Assembly: GCA_024707365.1 (NCBI GenBank)
Contig: JANPZV010000005.1
Span: 1,178,001 to 1,242,000 of the forward strand
DNA from: Terricaulis sp.
GTDB lineage: Bacteria > Pseudomonadota > Alphaproteobacteria > Caulobacterales > Aquidulcibacteraceae
Direction: 5' to 3'
DNA length: 64,000 bases
Numbering within the stretch: the stretch's first letter is position 1; the number at the start of each line of letters is the position of its first letter. A program made the position numbers and the translations under genes. Positions 1 to 9,887 of the stretch are shown here, one piece after another. Under the pieces are notes generated by a model. That model ran no database searches. It was not told the origin of the DNA and saw nothing but the letters and a program-made list of their open reading frames with translations.

Positions 1-1301
1 ATCTTGGCGCTGTGCACCACGCTGATGATGATCGACGGCTATGAATTGTATGTCGTTGGTTGGGTGCTGCCCGATCTGGCGAATGATTTCGGCGTGTCGC
101 GGACGGACCTGACGCCGATCCTCGTCGCGCAGCAGATCGGCATGGTGCTGGGGGCGTATTTCATCACGCCTTTGGCTGATCGGTTCGGCCGGCCCAAGCT
201 CTTGCTGATCGCGTTTTCGGTGATCGCGCTGAGCTGCGTTGCGATCCTTTTTGCGCCAAACATCCCGACATTCATGGCGTGCCGCCTTGTCGCCGGCATG
301 TTTGCAAGCGCTGTTGTGCCGATCCTCTTGTCGATCGTGACGGAGAACGCGCCCAAGCGCTATCGCGCGACGTTCGGCACGATCGTTGTTTCGGGCGCGC
401 TGGCGGGTGCGTTGATTGGCGCGGCGATGCAGGCCTTCCTGCTTGAGCCCTATGGGTGGCGCGCAGGATTTTGGCTTGGCGTGCTCTTGCCCGTTATCAT
501 GCTGCCGGTCATGGCGTTCTATCTGACAGACACGCTGCGCTATCTGGTGGCGCGCCGCCCAGGCGATCCGCGCATTCCGCTGATCGTGCGCCGGATGAAT
601 CGCGGCGGGGAGGATATTGTCGTTCAAGCCCCGGCGGCCCCGGCCAACGCAGATCAGGGACGAGCCGCCGGCAACCCTGGCTTTGTTCAAGGGCTCTTCG
701 GCGAAGGGCGCATGATCAGCACCATCTTCATCTGGCTCGCGTTCATGTCCTCGTTTATCTATATCAGCGCCGGCACATGGAAGACGACGATCTTCCTTGA
801 TGTTGTGGGTATGGATTGGCGGCAGGTCGGCCTCGCCACGGCGATTGGCACGGCGACGAGCATTGTCGGCAATATCTTGATTGGCATGGCGATCGATCGC
901 TGGGGCTTCCGCAAGGTGGTGCCGGCGGCGTTTTTCCTCGCTGCGATTTCTGTCGCGGCGATGGGGTTCACCGTGTCGATGATGGTCCCGTTCTTTATCT
1001 TCCTGGCGATTATGAATGCGTTCCAATCGGGCGGGCAGGCGGGGCTCGCAACGCTGGCCTCGAACCTCTATCCCTCGGCGCAGCGCGCGACGGGCGTAGG
1101 CTGGGCGTATGGCGCGGGGCGCACCGCCTCAATCGTGGCGCCGATTCTGGGCGCGCGATCGCCATCAGCCAGCAATTGCCGGCGCTCAACATGTTCTTGC
1201 TGTTCTCAATTCCGCTCGCCAGCGCGGGGCTTTGCGTGCTGCTGCTGTTCTTTATAACGCGGGATAAGCCGCAGGCGTTTGATCGGCCCGCGCATGCCTA
1301 G
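1..1301 (+). CDS. MFS permease, aromatic acid:H+ symporter type (5' partial, frameshifted)
   Basis: Inner-membrane permease of the major facilitator superfamily. The start lies upstream of the window. The first visible membrane segment carries the acidic motif DGYELYVVG, which matches the DGxD/E of AAHS carriers of the PcaK/VanK kind, and the loop 2-3 motif is present as PLADRFGRP. About twelve hydrophobic segments can be read. The frame breaks near base 1155 after PILG; continuing in the next frame gives a last membrane helix and a stop at 1299-1301, which fits one missing G. The stop overlaps the start of the following amidohydrolase by 8 bases, so the two are probably co-translated. The substrate is inferred from context to be an aromatic or lactone acid. 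Confidence 0.8.
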
Positions 1302-2103
1302 CGCAAGCAGCGCCGCCGCGCCGATCGTGGATTGCCATGCGCATGTCTTCACCCACCGCATGCCGCTGGCGCAGGTGGCGTGGACGCATCCGGACTATGA
1401 GTATAGCGCCGAAGCGTTTGTGGCCGATCTTGATCGTCATGGCGTTTCGTTTGGGGTGATCTCGGCGGCGACGCTTTATGGCGGCTACAACGATTACACG
1501 CTGGCGGCGCTCGCCGCGCATAAGCGGCTGCGCGCCACGGTGATCGCGGATCCGAGCGTCAGCTTGCGTGAGTTTCAGCGTTGGGCCGATGCTGGCGTGG
1601 TGGGCGTGCGCTTTGCGTTGCGGCGTCTGCCGGCGCTGCCTGATTTGCGGGGCTATGAGTATCAGAAAATGCTCAACCGCCTCGCAGACAGTGGCTTACA
1701 TGTCCAATTGCTGGCGCGTGCGGATCAGATGCCTGAAGCGCTTGGCGCGCTGGAGCCGAGCGGCGTGCGTGTGGTGATCGATCATTTCGGCGGCCCGGAG
1801 AAAGACAAAGGGCCAGAGAGTCCAGGCTATGACGCGATATTTCGCGCCATCGGGAATGGACGCACCTGGGTGAAGCTTTCGGCGGCGTACCGGATTGGCG
1901 CGGATGCGGCGCGCGCCTGTGCGCAAGTTTTGTTCGAGCATGCGGGGCCGGAGCGCTTGTTGTGGGGCAGCGATGCGCCTTTCGTCGGGCACGAGAGCGC
2001 CAACGATTACCAGGGCGCGCTCAACACATTTGAGGCCTTGGCCCCCGATCCGGCGGTGCGCCGCGCGATGAGTGACGCGGGGCTGAAGCTGTTTTTCTTC
2101 TAG
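1294..2103 (+). CDS. Amidohydrolase-2 family hydrolase (LigI/PDC-lactonase superfamily branch)
   Basis: TIM-barrel metal-dependent hydrolase of about 269 residues. The HxH metal motif appears as CHAHVF (residues 14-19), followed by a DHFGG histidine near residue 158 and the WGSDAPF aspartate near 229, the usual order in the amidohydrolase-2 family that includes 2-pyrone-4,6-dicarboxylate hydrolase. I chose the ATG at 1294 because it starts just before the HxH strand and overlaps the permease stop. The operon position after a permease suggests it hydrolyses the imported compound or a ring-cleavage product. It is more divergent from LigI than the copies at 31.0 and 52.0 kb, so the exact substrate is open; a decarboxylase role is also possible in this superfamily. 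Confidence 0.75.
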   Translation: MPSASSAAAPIVDCHAHVFTHRMPLAQVAWTHPDYEYSAEAFVADLDRHGVSFGVISAATLYGGYNDYTLAALAAHKRLRATVIADPSVSLREFQRWADAGVVGVRFALRRLPALPDLRGYEYQKMLNRLADSGLHVQLLARADQMPEALGALEPSGVRVVIDHFGGPEKDKGPESPGYDAIFRAIGNGRTWVKLSAAYRIGADAARACAQVLFEHAGPERLLWGSDAPFVGHESANDYQGALNTFEALAPDPAVRRAMSDAGLKLFFF

Positions 2104-2136
2104 AACGCGGAGCGTGGGATGCGGAAAGGAAGTGAG

Positions 2137-2598
2137 ATGAACAGAAGCGAGCGCGCGCTGGCGACGGCGGAGCTGCAGCAAGGGCTCGCTGATTTCTGGC
2201 ATGATGTTGACACCGATTGGGGGCGGCGCGCGTCTGAATTCTATAGCGCGGATGGCGTGTACGAATCGGGCCGGCTGCGGCTTGAGGGGCGCGAGGCGAT
2301 TCAGCGATTCTATAGCTGGCGCGAGGATCGCGGCGCGCGAACGGCTGTTCATGCCTTCACCAATTTTCGCGCGGAGTTCGATGATGCAGGCGGCGCAACC
2401 GCGACCTGGTACATGCTGCTTTACGCCGCCGACGGCGCGCCGCCGCGGCCCAGCGAAGCGCCTTCGCGCATCAGCCGGGCGACCGAGCGCTACCGTTGGG
2501 ATGAAGCGGGGCAGCGCTGGCTTTGCACGCATCGGCGATTGGAAAAAATTGTTGGAGGGCGGCGCCCAGCTGAATGTCCCGAATTTGAACGCGCCTGA
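2137..2598 (+). CDS. SnoaL-like/NTF2-fold small protein
   Basis: A 153-residue protein with the pattern of the cone-shaped NTF2-like fold: an N-terminal helix, then FYSADGVYESGRLRLEG followed by an IQRFY helix and strands ending in RYRWDE. Proteins of this type act as small cyclases, isomerases or dehydratases or have no known activity. An ATG also exists at 2119, but the one at 2137 has an AAAGGAAG ribosome site at the right distance, so I prefer it. It lies 33 bases after the amidohydrolase in the same direction. A second protein of this broad fold is at 63.1-63.5 kb. No catalytic residue can be assigned from the sequence. Confidence 0.65.
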   Translation: MNRSERALATAELQQGLADFWHDVDTDWGRRASEFYSADGVYESGRLRLEGREAIQRFYSWREDRGARTAVHAFTNFRAEFDDAGGATATWYMLLYAADGAPPRPSEAPSRISRATERYRWDEAGQRWLCTHRRLEKIVGGRRPAECPEFERA

Positions 2599-2665
2599 GG
2601 CGGGGTAAGGCCGCCTTGGCGTGTGGCGAGGCGCGCGGTATGCTTTGCCGATTGGAGCCGAAGCA

Positions 2666-3190
2666 ATGCCGCAAAAATCCAAAGCGCCGCAGCCGGGCCG
2701 CATGCTGAGCTTGATCAAGGATGTGCAATACGCCGCCTATGTGCGGCTTGAAAGCGCGCTCCAGCCGCTCGGCGTCACGGCGATGCAGTTTCGTATCCTG
2801 ACGACTTTGAGCAATCAGGATCTGCTTTCATCGGCCGATTTGGGGCGCATCTATAATGTGAAGCCGCAAACGATGATCAAGCAGGTCGTCCTGCTTGAGC
2901 GCAAGAAGCTGACGCGCCGCCATGTCGCGGCAGGAAATAAGCGCGTGCTCACCGTGGAGCTCACCGCGCGCGGCCGCGAAGTGCTGGATGCGTGCATTGC
3001 CGAAGGCGCGCGCCTTGAGGCGGAGGTCATGCAGTCTTTCAGCGACGGCGAGCGCGCGCTCTACCGCGAGCTGATGATCAAAGTGCTGCGCCAGTTGGAT
3101 ACTTTGGATGATGCGGGCGCGCCTGCGCCCGCTGCGCAATGGGACGCGGAAGGAACGCTGCCGGGCGTCCAGCGGCCCAGGGAAGAATGA
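2666..3190 (+). CDS. MarR-family transcriptional regulator
   Basis: A 174-residue winged-helix regulator. The helix-turn-helix region reads as LLSSADLGRIYNVKPQTMIK (about residues 53-72), followed by the wing with LTRRHVAAGNKRVLTVELT and a dimerising C-terminal helix, the standard MarR layout. The ORF is open further upstream with a GTG at 2621, but ATG 2666 is preceded by GGAG at good spacing. MarR proteins of catabolic loci usually repress a neighbouring transporter or enzyme gene and release DNA on binding an aromatic acid or CoA thioester; here the candidates are the upstream permease operon and the minus operon beginning at 5586. The last 20 residues are low complexity. Confidence 0.85.
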   Translation: MPQKSKAPQPGRMLSLIKDVQYAAYVRLESALQPLGVTAMQFRILTTLSNQDLLSSADLGRIYNVKPQTMIKQVVLLERKKLTRRHVAAGNKRVLTVELTARGREVLDACIAEGARLEAEVMQSFSDGERALYRELMIKVLRQLDTLDDAGAPAPAAQWDAEGTLPGVQRPREE

Positions 3191-3203
3191 GCGTAGCGGT
3201 TTT

Positions 3204-3590
3204 TCAATCGTAGGCGCCAATTTCCTTGAGCGCCGCTGTTGCTTGCGCCCAACTATCTGATCCGGCCGGAACGCCTGCGTATACCGTTGCGTGAAGCAGA
3301 ACTTCGCGGATTTGCTCCTTGGTGACGCCGTTGGCGATCGCGCCCTTTACGTGGCGCTGCAATTCCACCGGCCGGCTCATGCCCACCATCATGGCGATGG
3401 TGATCATGCTGCGCGTTGCGCGTGACAAGTGCGGGCGGCCCCACACCTCGCCAAAGCATGCTTGAGTGACAAATTCCTGGATCGGCCGCTGAAAATCATC
3501 GGCTTCATCGAGACGCTCGACGCTGGCGGGGCCGAACATTTCACCGCGAATTTCGCGGCCGCGCTGGAAAGCAGGGGCATCCTTGTTCAT
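3204..3590 (-). CDS. Carboxymuconolactone decarboxylase (CMD) family protein 1
   Basis: A 128-residue CMD-family protein close to the size of PcaC. It shows the family core FGEVWGRPHLSRATRSM then NGVTKEQIREVLLHATVYAG, and ends with ATAALKEIGAY. Known family members decarboxylate gamma-carboxymuconolactone or act in thiol redox; the redox CxxC motif is absent, so a decarboxylase or isomerase-like role is more likely. ATG at 3590 has an AAGGA site. It is the last gene of a minus operon after the esterase (4-base gap) and the core-MetE gene. A clear paralogue is at 26668-27057, with the same final motif. Confidence 0.85.
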   Translation of the reverse strand: MNKDAPAFQRGREIRGEMFGPASVERLDEADDFQRPIQEFVTQACFGEVWGRPHLSRATRSMITIAMMVGMSRPVELQRHVKGAIANGVTKEQIREVLLHATVYAGVPAGSDSWAQATAALKEIGAYD

Positions 3591-3594
3591 CGCT

Positions 3595-4549
3595 TTATCC
3601 TTGTTTCGGCAAAAGGTGAGGCGCGAGCGCGTCAGAGAAGGCGCGCAATTCCCGCTGCGCGGCGGGCGAAACCCCGACACCGCGGCCAAAGCCGTGGATC
3701 ATGCGCGCCGCAGTGCGGAATTGGACGCCAATGCCCGCAGCGTTCAACCGCTTCGCGAACGCCTCGGCCTCGTCAAGCAACGGGTCGTATTCGGCGGCGA
3801 TAAGCACGGCGGGCGGCAACCCGGAAAGATCGGGCGTATCGAGCGGCGCCGGATAAGCGGGCGGGGGTGGCCTTGGCCGATGCGGTGTAAAGATCGATGA
3901 AGCCTTGCACCTTATCGATAGTGAGCACGGGATCTTTGGCCGTTCGATAGGCGGGGCGCTCACGCTCGAGACTAAAAACGCCATAGAGCAGCGCTTGGCA
4001 GCAGAGCGCGGGGCCGCCGCGATCGCGCGCGGCGAGCGCCGTCGTCACCGCGAGCATGGCGCCGGCGCTATCGCCGGCGACGCCGATGCGCAGCGGATCG
4101 ACGCCGAGAATACCTGCGTGTTGGGCGAGCCAGCACAGGGCGCGGTAGCAATCTTCCTGCGCGGCCCTGGCGCTGCTCTCGGGCAGGCGGCGATATTGGA
4201 CGCTGACCACGACAGCGCCTGTCATCTCTGAGAGCGCGGTGGCGAGCCCGTCATAGGTTTCGATGCTGCCCATCGAGAAGCCGCCGCCGTGATAATAGCA
4301 CAGCGCGGCGCGCGTTTGATCGCGGCCCGGATGATAGATGCGCACCGCCATTTCGTGGTCATCGCCAACAATAAAGCTGGTCGTGATCGACATGCCGGCC
4401 GGGCAGGGCCAGGAAAATCCGCGCGCGGCCAGATCGCCGGCGAGCCGCGCCGCTGATGGCCCGCCTGCGGGCCGCGCCGCCGTAAACAGCGCGACATAGG
4501 CGTCCATACCCTCTGCGAGCACGGGCGGGGCGGTTTCAGGTTCGGCCAT
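3595..4549 (-). CDS. HSL-family (type IV) alpha/beta hydrolase, frameshifted
   Basis: Esterase/lipase of the hormone-sensitive-lipase family. The oxyanion motif YHGGGFSMGS, the nucleophile elbow GDSAGA, the acid EYDPLLDEA and the histidine in MIHGFG are all present in the expected order, so the catalytic triad is complete once two frames are joined. The frame breaks near 3865-3875 beside a run of five G on the plus strand. The ATG at 4549 overlaps the end of the core-MetE gene region closely (stop of that gene at 4552), which indicates translational coupling. It probably hydrolyses an ester or lactone of the pathway substrate in the cytoplasm. Confidence 0.8.
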
Positions 4550-4551
4550 GC

Positions 4552-5586
4552 CTAGAGTTCTTTGCGCACGATCTCGGCGCCCGCCGCCATTGCCTGCATT
4601 TTTGCGAACGCAACCTCGCGCGGCAAATATTTCATGCCGCAATCGGGCGCGACGATGATGGCGGCCGGATCGACATGGGCGAACGCGCGGCGAATGCGCT
4701 GGGCGACGATCTCCGGCGTTTCGATGTCATGCGTCGAAAGATCAAGCACGCCGAGCATGATGTGTTTTCCCGGCAGATCCTTGAGCACCACGGTATCGAG
4801 ATTGGATTGGGCCGTCTCGATAGAGACTTGCTGCACAGGCGAATTTTTCAGCTGCGTGAGGAACGAATAGCCCGAGGGGCGCTCGTGAATGATGTGCGCA
4901 TAGCCAAAGCAGATGTGCACGGCGGTCACGCCCGTGACGCCTTCAAAAGCGCGATTGAGGGCGTCCAACCCGTAAGCCATCGCAGGCTCTGGGCGCGCCT
5001 GCATATAAGGCTCGTCGATTTGCACGACATCGGCGCCGGCGTTGAAGAGATCCTTGATTTCAGCATTGACGGCGGCGGCGTAATCCAACGCCATCAAGGC
5101 CGGATCAGAATAGAAATCGTTTTGCGCCTGTTGCGACATGGTGAAGGGGCCAGGCACCGTGATCTTGATGGGCCGATCGGTGTTGGCGCGCAAAAACTCA
5201 ACATCGCGCACCTGTACCGAATGCTTGCGGCGAATTTTTCCGGTCACAAGCGGAACCGGATTTGGGTGGCCGCTGCGGTCAAGCGCTTCGCCGACGCGAT
5301 CAAGATCGACGCCTTCAAGCGCTGTGGCGAAGCGGTTTGAATAGCTTTCGCGGCGCATTTCGCCGTCGCTGATGATATCAATGCCCGCGCGCTCCTGATC
5401 GCGGATCGCGAGCAAGGTGGCGTCATCCTGCGCTTGTTCGAGGTGCGCGGGCGCCACGCGCCAGAGCTCGCGCATTTTCACGCGCGGCGGAAAGCGCCCA
5501 GCCAGATTTTCGCGATCAATCAACCAATCGGGCTGTGGGTATGATCCCACAAGTGTTGTTGGCAAAATGGGGCTGGTTGGCGGCAC
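4552..5586 (-). CDS. Core-MetE-like methyltransferase 1 (cobalamin-independent methionine synthase C-terminal domain only)
   Basis: A 344-residue TIM-barrel protein corresponding only to the C-terminal half of MetE. The Zn site known from E. coli MetE (His, Cys, Glu, Cys) is visible as HICFGY, SIETAQSN and PDCGMKYLPR. The start region carries TTLVGSYPQP, the typical MetE-family opening. The N-terminal folate-binding half of full MetE is missing, so the methyl donor need not be methyl-tetrahydrofolate. It leads the minus operon with the esterase and CMD protein and is divergent from a TonB receptor gene. Two further paralogues are in the window. Inference: methyl transfer from an imported methylated compound, possibly an aryl methyl ether. 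Confidence 0.8.
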   Translation of the reverse strand: MPPTSPILPTTLVGSYPQPDWLIDRENLAGRFPPRVKMRELWRVAPAHLEQAQDDATLLAIRDQERAGIDIISDGEMRRESYSNRFATALEGVDLDRVGEALDRSGHPNPVPLVTGKIRRKHSVQVRDVEFLRANTDRPIKITVPGPFTMSQQAQNDFYSDPALMALDYAAAVNAEIKDLFNAGADVVQIDEPYMQARPEPAMAYGLDALNRAFEGVTGVTAVHICFGYAHIIHERPSGYSFLTQLKNSPVQQVSIETAQSNLDTVVLKDLPGKHIMLGVLDLSTHDIETPEIVAQRIRRAFAHVDPAAIIVAPDCGMKYLPREVAFAKMQAMAAGAEIVRKEL

Positions 5587-5813
5587 GTTTCCCTCCCGTG
5601 CGGCGCGCGGCCCGTATCGACCGGCGCTTGTTAGCCTTGCTGATATATTGGCGAGGAGGGGGGAGGCAATCGCGATATTCCCCTAATGCGTGCAAAATCA
5701 ATTACCGATGCCGGATCGCGATCAAAAAGGGGGAGAGAAAGCATTGGATTTTTGGGTCCGACGTAGGGACACCTACCCAAAAGGTCAGCAATATGACCAT
5801 TGGGAGGAATGCG

Positions 5814-8654
5814 ATGAACAACGGCCAGGGTTGGCAAGCTCAAGAATTGGGCGCGCGCGCCATGCAGGGTTTCGGTGGGGCGGCTGCCCACCGGGCGCTG
5901 TGCACCAGCAGCGTGGTTGCGATTCTGGCGGGCGCATTTGCACTTCTCACACCCGCGCTGGCGAGCGCTCAGGAAAGCGACGGCGAGATCGTTGTTACCG
6001 GCACGCGCATCACCGGATTCAGCGCGCCCACGCCAGTGACGACACTCGGCGAAGGTGAGCTTGAACAGCGCGCGGTGCGCAATCTTGCCGATGTGATGTA
6101 TGATATTCCCGCGCTTAAGCCGGTGCAGAACACCGGGCAATCGAGCCAGCCCGTTGGCGCCAGCAATCTTGATCTGCGCGCCCTTGGCCCAAACCGCACG
6201 CTGCTGCTTGTTGATGGCCGCCGCTTTGCCGCGACGGATCCGACAGGCGGGGTTGATATCAACGTTCTTCCTGTTGGGCTGATCAGCCGGGTGGAAATGG
6301 TGACGGGCGGCGCCTCTGCGGCTTATGGCTCGGACGCTGTCTCGGGCGTCGTGAACATTTTTCTCAATCATCGGTTTGAGGGCCTGAAGGGCGATGTCCA
6401 GTACGGCATCTCAGATTGGGGCGATATGGAAACCTCCGGCGCTTCGCTGACGGGCGGGCGCGGCTTCATGGATGGGCGGCTGCATATTGTCGGTTCGGCC
6501 GATTTCTATCGAAATAACGGCCAACTCTGGCAGGACTCGCGCGATTGGGCGCGCGGCGATTACGCCGTGCTGACCAACCCCGCCTATCCGGGCACGCCCG
6601 GCGCGCCCCGCCAGCTCACCTCGGCGAACGCGCGTTTCTCGCAGATGACTTATGGCGGCGTGACGGCGATCAACAACAATGCGGCGCTGCGCAATATCCA
6701 GTTTGGCCCAGGCGGAACGGTGCTGCCGTTCGCTATGGGGACGAATATCGGCAATACCTACATGACGGGCGGCGATGGCGCATCGCTTTCGGCGACGTCC
6801 AATATTGGCCCGTCCATCGAGCGTATGTCCGCCTATGGCCGCGCGACGTTCGAGGTGAGCAATAATCTGAGCCTCTACGCGGACGTGCTTTGGGCGCGCG
6901 CAGATATTTTCTCGGATGGAACGACCTCCACCGACAACGGCAATATCGTGATCAACCGCGCTAACGCGTACTTGCCGCAACAAATCGCGGCGATCATGGA
7001 TGCAAATAGCCTCACCAGCTTCCGCATCGGCCGCATCGGCGGCGAAGAGGGGATGTTCACCAACGATATCGACAACGAAGTTCAACGCTTCGCCGTCGGT
7101 GCGGAAGGTGCGATTTCGGAAGGGTGGAGCTGGAACGCCTACGTTCAGCACAGCCGCAACACCTATTATCGCGAGGACGGCAACAACCGTAACCTCGATC
7201 GCTGGGCTTACGGCATCGATGCAGTGATCAATCCGGCGACGGGGCAGCCGATTTGCCGGGCGCTGCTCAGCAACCCGAACCCGACAGAAGCGCAGGATCC
7301 GTATCGCGATATTCGCGATTGCGTTCCGATCAATCTGTTCGGCGAGGGCTCGATGAGCCAGGCGGCGCTCGACTATATCGGCGGCACGGCGTGGATGGAT
7401 TCAGAGCAAGAGCAGACGGTCTATGCAGCCAGCGTTGAAGGGCGCCCCTTCAGCACCTGGGCGGGGCCTGTCTCGATCGCGTTTGGCGCGGAATATCGCG
7501 AAGAATCCGTTCGCGCGACCAATGACGAGGTGTCACAGCGGTCACGCTGGAAAACCGTGAACCCGCAAGCTGTCGCCGGTTCGCTTGATGTGACGGAATT
7601 CTTTATCGAAGGCGTTGTCCCGCTGCTGGACGGCGCGCCGTTGGCGCAATTGCTGGAAGTGAATGCGGCCGCGCGTTTTACCGATTATTCAACGAGCGGC
7701 AGCGTCGAGACCTGGAAGCTCGGGTTCAATTATGTGCCGTTCGATGATTTGCGTTTCCGCGCCACGCTTTCGCGCGATATTCGCGCAGCGAACCTCAATG
7801 AGCTGTTCTCCGGGCAAAACCAATTCATCAACACGATCACCAACCCGATCACCAATGTCGCGCTCAGCACACCGCAAATGACCGGCGGCAATCCTGCGCT
7901 CCGCCCTGAGATTGGCGATGCGTTCACCGCCGGGGCGATCTATCAGCCTTCGTGGTTGCCTGGTTTGCGGGTATCGTTCGATTACTACTCGTTTGAGATC
8001 GAGGACGCGATCTCGTCGCTTACGGGCCAGCAGATCGTCGATGGCTGTCTTGTGCGGAATCAGACCGATCTGTGCTCGGCGATCACCTTCAGCGGCGATG
8101 TCATCACGCGCGTGGAAGCCACATTGATCAACGCCGCGGAAGCCACGACCTCTGGCTTTGATGTCGAGGCGGCCTACAGCTTCTCGCTGGGCGGGGGCTC
8201 GGTCGATCTGCGCGCGCTGCTGACGCATATCGAGGAGCTCACGATTTCCAATAACGGGGTGACGACCGATTATGCCGGCCAAGTGGGATCAACCGGCACG
8301 CTTGGCCCGGCGGGCGGCGCGCCTGAATGGCGCGCGAGCCTTTCGGCCGGCTATCGGACGGAGCTTTTCTCATTGGGCGCGCAGGTGCGCTTCATTGACG
8401 GTGGTGTCCGCAACGTCACTTGGGTCGATGGCGTGGATATCGACAGCAATAAGGTGTCCAGCCGCACCTATTTGGACCTCAATGGCAGCATCAAGGTGGG
8501 CGAGAATGTCGAGCTCTATGGCGCGATAGACAACGTATTCAACCTCGAACCGCCGCTGACGCCGAACGCGATCACCGCGCCGAGCTACGCCTCTTCGGCC
8601 TTCTATGATCGGATCGGCCGCTTCTACGCCGTCGGCGCGCGCATGCGCTTTTAG
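5814..8654 (+). CDS. TonB-dependent outer-membrane receptor 1
   Basis: Complete receptor of 946 residues. A signal peptide with a hydrophobic stretch ending in ALASAQ is followed by the TonB-box-like EIVVTGTRI, the plug motifs LLLVDGRRF and VTGGASAAYGSDAVSGVVN, and a long beta-barrel ending in GARMRF, a typical terminal strand. ATG 5814 has a GGGAGGA site; the open frame extends upstream only by chance. It imports a large or scarce substrate across the outer membrane using TonB. It is closely related to receptor 2 at 22.0 kb, sharing the GFSAPTPVT plug segment. The 227-base gap to the divergent methyltransferase gene holds both promoters; no clear operator is seen there. Confidence 0.93.
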   Translation: MNNGQGWQAQELGARAMQGFGGAAAHRALCTSSVVAILAGAFALLTPALASAQESDGEIVVTGTRITGFSAPTPVTTLGEGELEQRAVRNLADVMYDIPALKPVQNTGQSSQPVGASNLDLRALGPNRTLLLVDGRRFAATDPTGGVDINVLPVGLISRVEMVTGGASAAYGSDAVSGVVNIFLNHRFEGLKGDVQYGISDWGDMETSGASLTGGRGFMDGRLHIVGSADFYRNNGQLWQDSRDWARGDYAVLTNPAYPGTPGAPRQLTSANARFSQMTYGGVTAINNNAALRNIQFGPGGTVLPFAMGTNIGNTYMTGGDGASLSATSNIGPSIERMSAYGRATFEVSNNLSLYADVLWARADIFSDGTTSTDNGNIVINRANAYLPQQIAAIMDANSLTSFRIGRIGGEEGMFTNDIDNEVQRFAVGAEGAISEGWSWNAYVQHSRNTYYREDGNNRNLDRWAYGIDAVINPATGQPICRALLSNPNPTEAQDPYRDIRDCVPINLFGEGSMSQAALDYIGGTAWMDSEQEQTVYAASVEGRPFSTWAGPVSIAFGAEYREESVRATNDEVSQRSRWKTVNPQAVAGSLDVTEFFIEGVVPLLDGAPLAQLLEVNAAARFTDYSTSGSVETWKLGFNYVPFDDLRFRATLSRDIRAANLNELFSGQNQFINTITNPITNVALSTPQMTGGNPALRPEIGDAFTAGAIYQPSWLPGLRVSFDYYSFEIEDAISSLTGQQIVDGCLVRNQTDLCSAITFSGDVITRVEATLINAAEATTSGFDVEAAYSFSLGGGSVDLRALLTHIEELTISNNGVTTDYAGQVGSTGTLGPAGGAPEWRASLSAGYRTELFSLGAQVRFIDGGVRNVTWVDGVDIDSNKVSSRTYLDLNGSIKVGENVELYGAIDNVFNLEPPLTPNAITAPSYASSAFYDRIGRFYAVGARMRF

Positions 8655-8678
8655 CCGCCTCGCGTAACGCGAAGGTTG

Positions 8679-8718
8679 AGCGGCCCGCGGCTGAGATGCC
8701 GCGGGCCGCTTCTTTATT
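8679..8718 (+). terminator. Rho-independent terminator between convergent genes
   Basis: A perfect 12-base-pair stem AGCGGCCCGCGG / CCGCGGGCCGCT with an 8-base loop, followed by TTCTTTATT. It ends the TonB receptor transcript 25 bases after its stop and overlaps the stop of the convergent lipoprotein gene. Confidence 0.85.
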
Positions 8719-9720
8719 CGCCGCGCGCCTCAGCGAGCACGCTTGCATCAATCAGCGTCGCCAGTTGCGCGCGCGTGCGCGCGGGACGGTTTGACCTGGC
8801 GGCGAGCCATTGCTCTTGTTCGACAAGGACATCAAGCAAATCCGGCGCGAGCGATGCCGGGAACGCATGGTGAGACCAGCCGGCGGCGATCGCCTCGATA
8901 CTGTGGCCGCTGTGGGCCGACACAAGCGGCCAGATACGCTCAGGCTGCTCGTCCGCCACGCGGGAGGCGGCGATGAGGGCGCGGACAAAGCGCACGATCT
9001 GCGCCCGTTTGACGGGATCAGCGAGCGCTTCGGCGGTTGTGTTGAGATTGTAGAGCTCGCGATAGGCCGCTGAATCCTGAAAGGCGATGGCGTCGTCGCC
9101 GAGCGCCAGGAAAGCGCGCTCGCTCTCCGGCTCCCAAATGGCGATGGCGTCGACCGTTCCGGCGATGATCGCATCGGCCATTTCACGCGCGCGCAAGGGC
9201 ACGAGGATCACGTCATCCTCGCTCATTTCCACGCTTTGCAGCATGCGATGAACGAAGTACGCCGAAGATGTGTTGGCAAACACTGCAACGCGCTTGCCGC
9301 GCAAATCCGAGAGCGTTGCGATTCCCGATGAGCGGCGGGCGACGATCCGATACAGCCCCTCAACCACTGTCATGATGATGCGCAAATTCGGGTTCTCGAG
9401 TGAGGCGCGCAGGGCCTGCGTCTCGGCTTGGCCTGCGAGATCGGCGCGGCCGGGCCATGGATCATAGCTGGATCCCATCGGCGCGGCGCCGTCATTTGCG
9501 CGGAAGAGATTGGGCACGCCGCCGGGGAGGCGATCGTATAGTCCGCTGCGAGATCTGCCGCGGCGAAGTATATGGGGCCCATCTCCACAACGTCCGGGCG
9601 CCCGACGATACGGAGTGGCGCGTCCTCGCTTTGAGGCGCGGTTGCGCAAGCCGCCGCCGCGACGACGGCGAGCGTGGCGAGCGTTGCTTTGGCAAAGCGG
9701 CTGATGGCGCTGGAATGCAT
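8714..9720 (-). CDS. Solitary substrate-binding lipoprotein, NMT1/SsuA type (frameshifted)
   Basis: Periplasmic-binding-protein-like lipoprotein. The start MHSSAISRFAKATL leads into a hydrophobic stretch and a lipobox VAAAAC, so it should be lipid-anchored. The mature part shows IVGRPDVVEMGPIYFA, then GKRVAVFANTSSAYFV and GTVDAIAIWEPE, the two-domain pattern of NMT1/TauA/SsuA binding proteins. The frame breaks near 9523; a missing G restores a continuous reading through ASPGGVPNLF. No permease or ATPase gene is beside it, which is odd for an ABC binding protein; it may act with permeases elsewhere or with TonB uptake. A strong paralogue lies at the right edge (63586-64000). Confidence 0.75.
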
Positions 9721-9887
9721 GTGTTTCGCCTTGTGGTGCCTTGATGATGAGATCGTAGTTGGAGCCCGCGTGTGCATTGGTGTCAACGCGTGCTGCGATG
9801 TGGGCCGCGCCCCACTGCATCGGCGCGCGCTTTGTGGTTCAGCGTGGGCGCGTCTTCCGCATAATTTGTTTCAAGAGAAGCGGAGGA

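Noticed and set aside
1696-2718. Long minus-strand frame opposite the amidohydrolase and SnoaL-like genes
   Set aside because: It is antisense to well-supported genes, shows no family motif and is Arg/Ala/Pro-rich, as expected for a shadow frame in GC-rich DNA.
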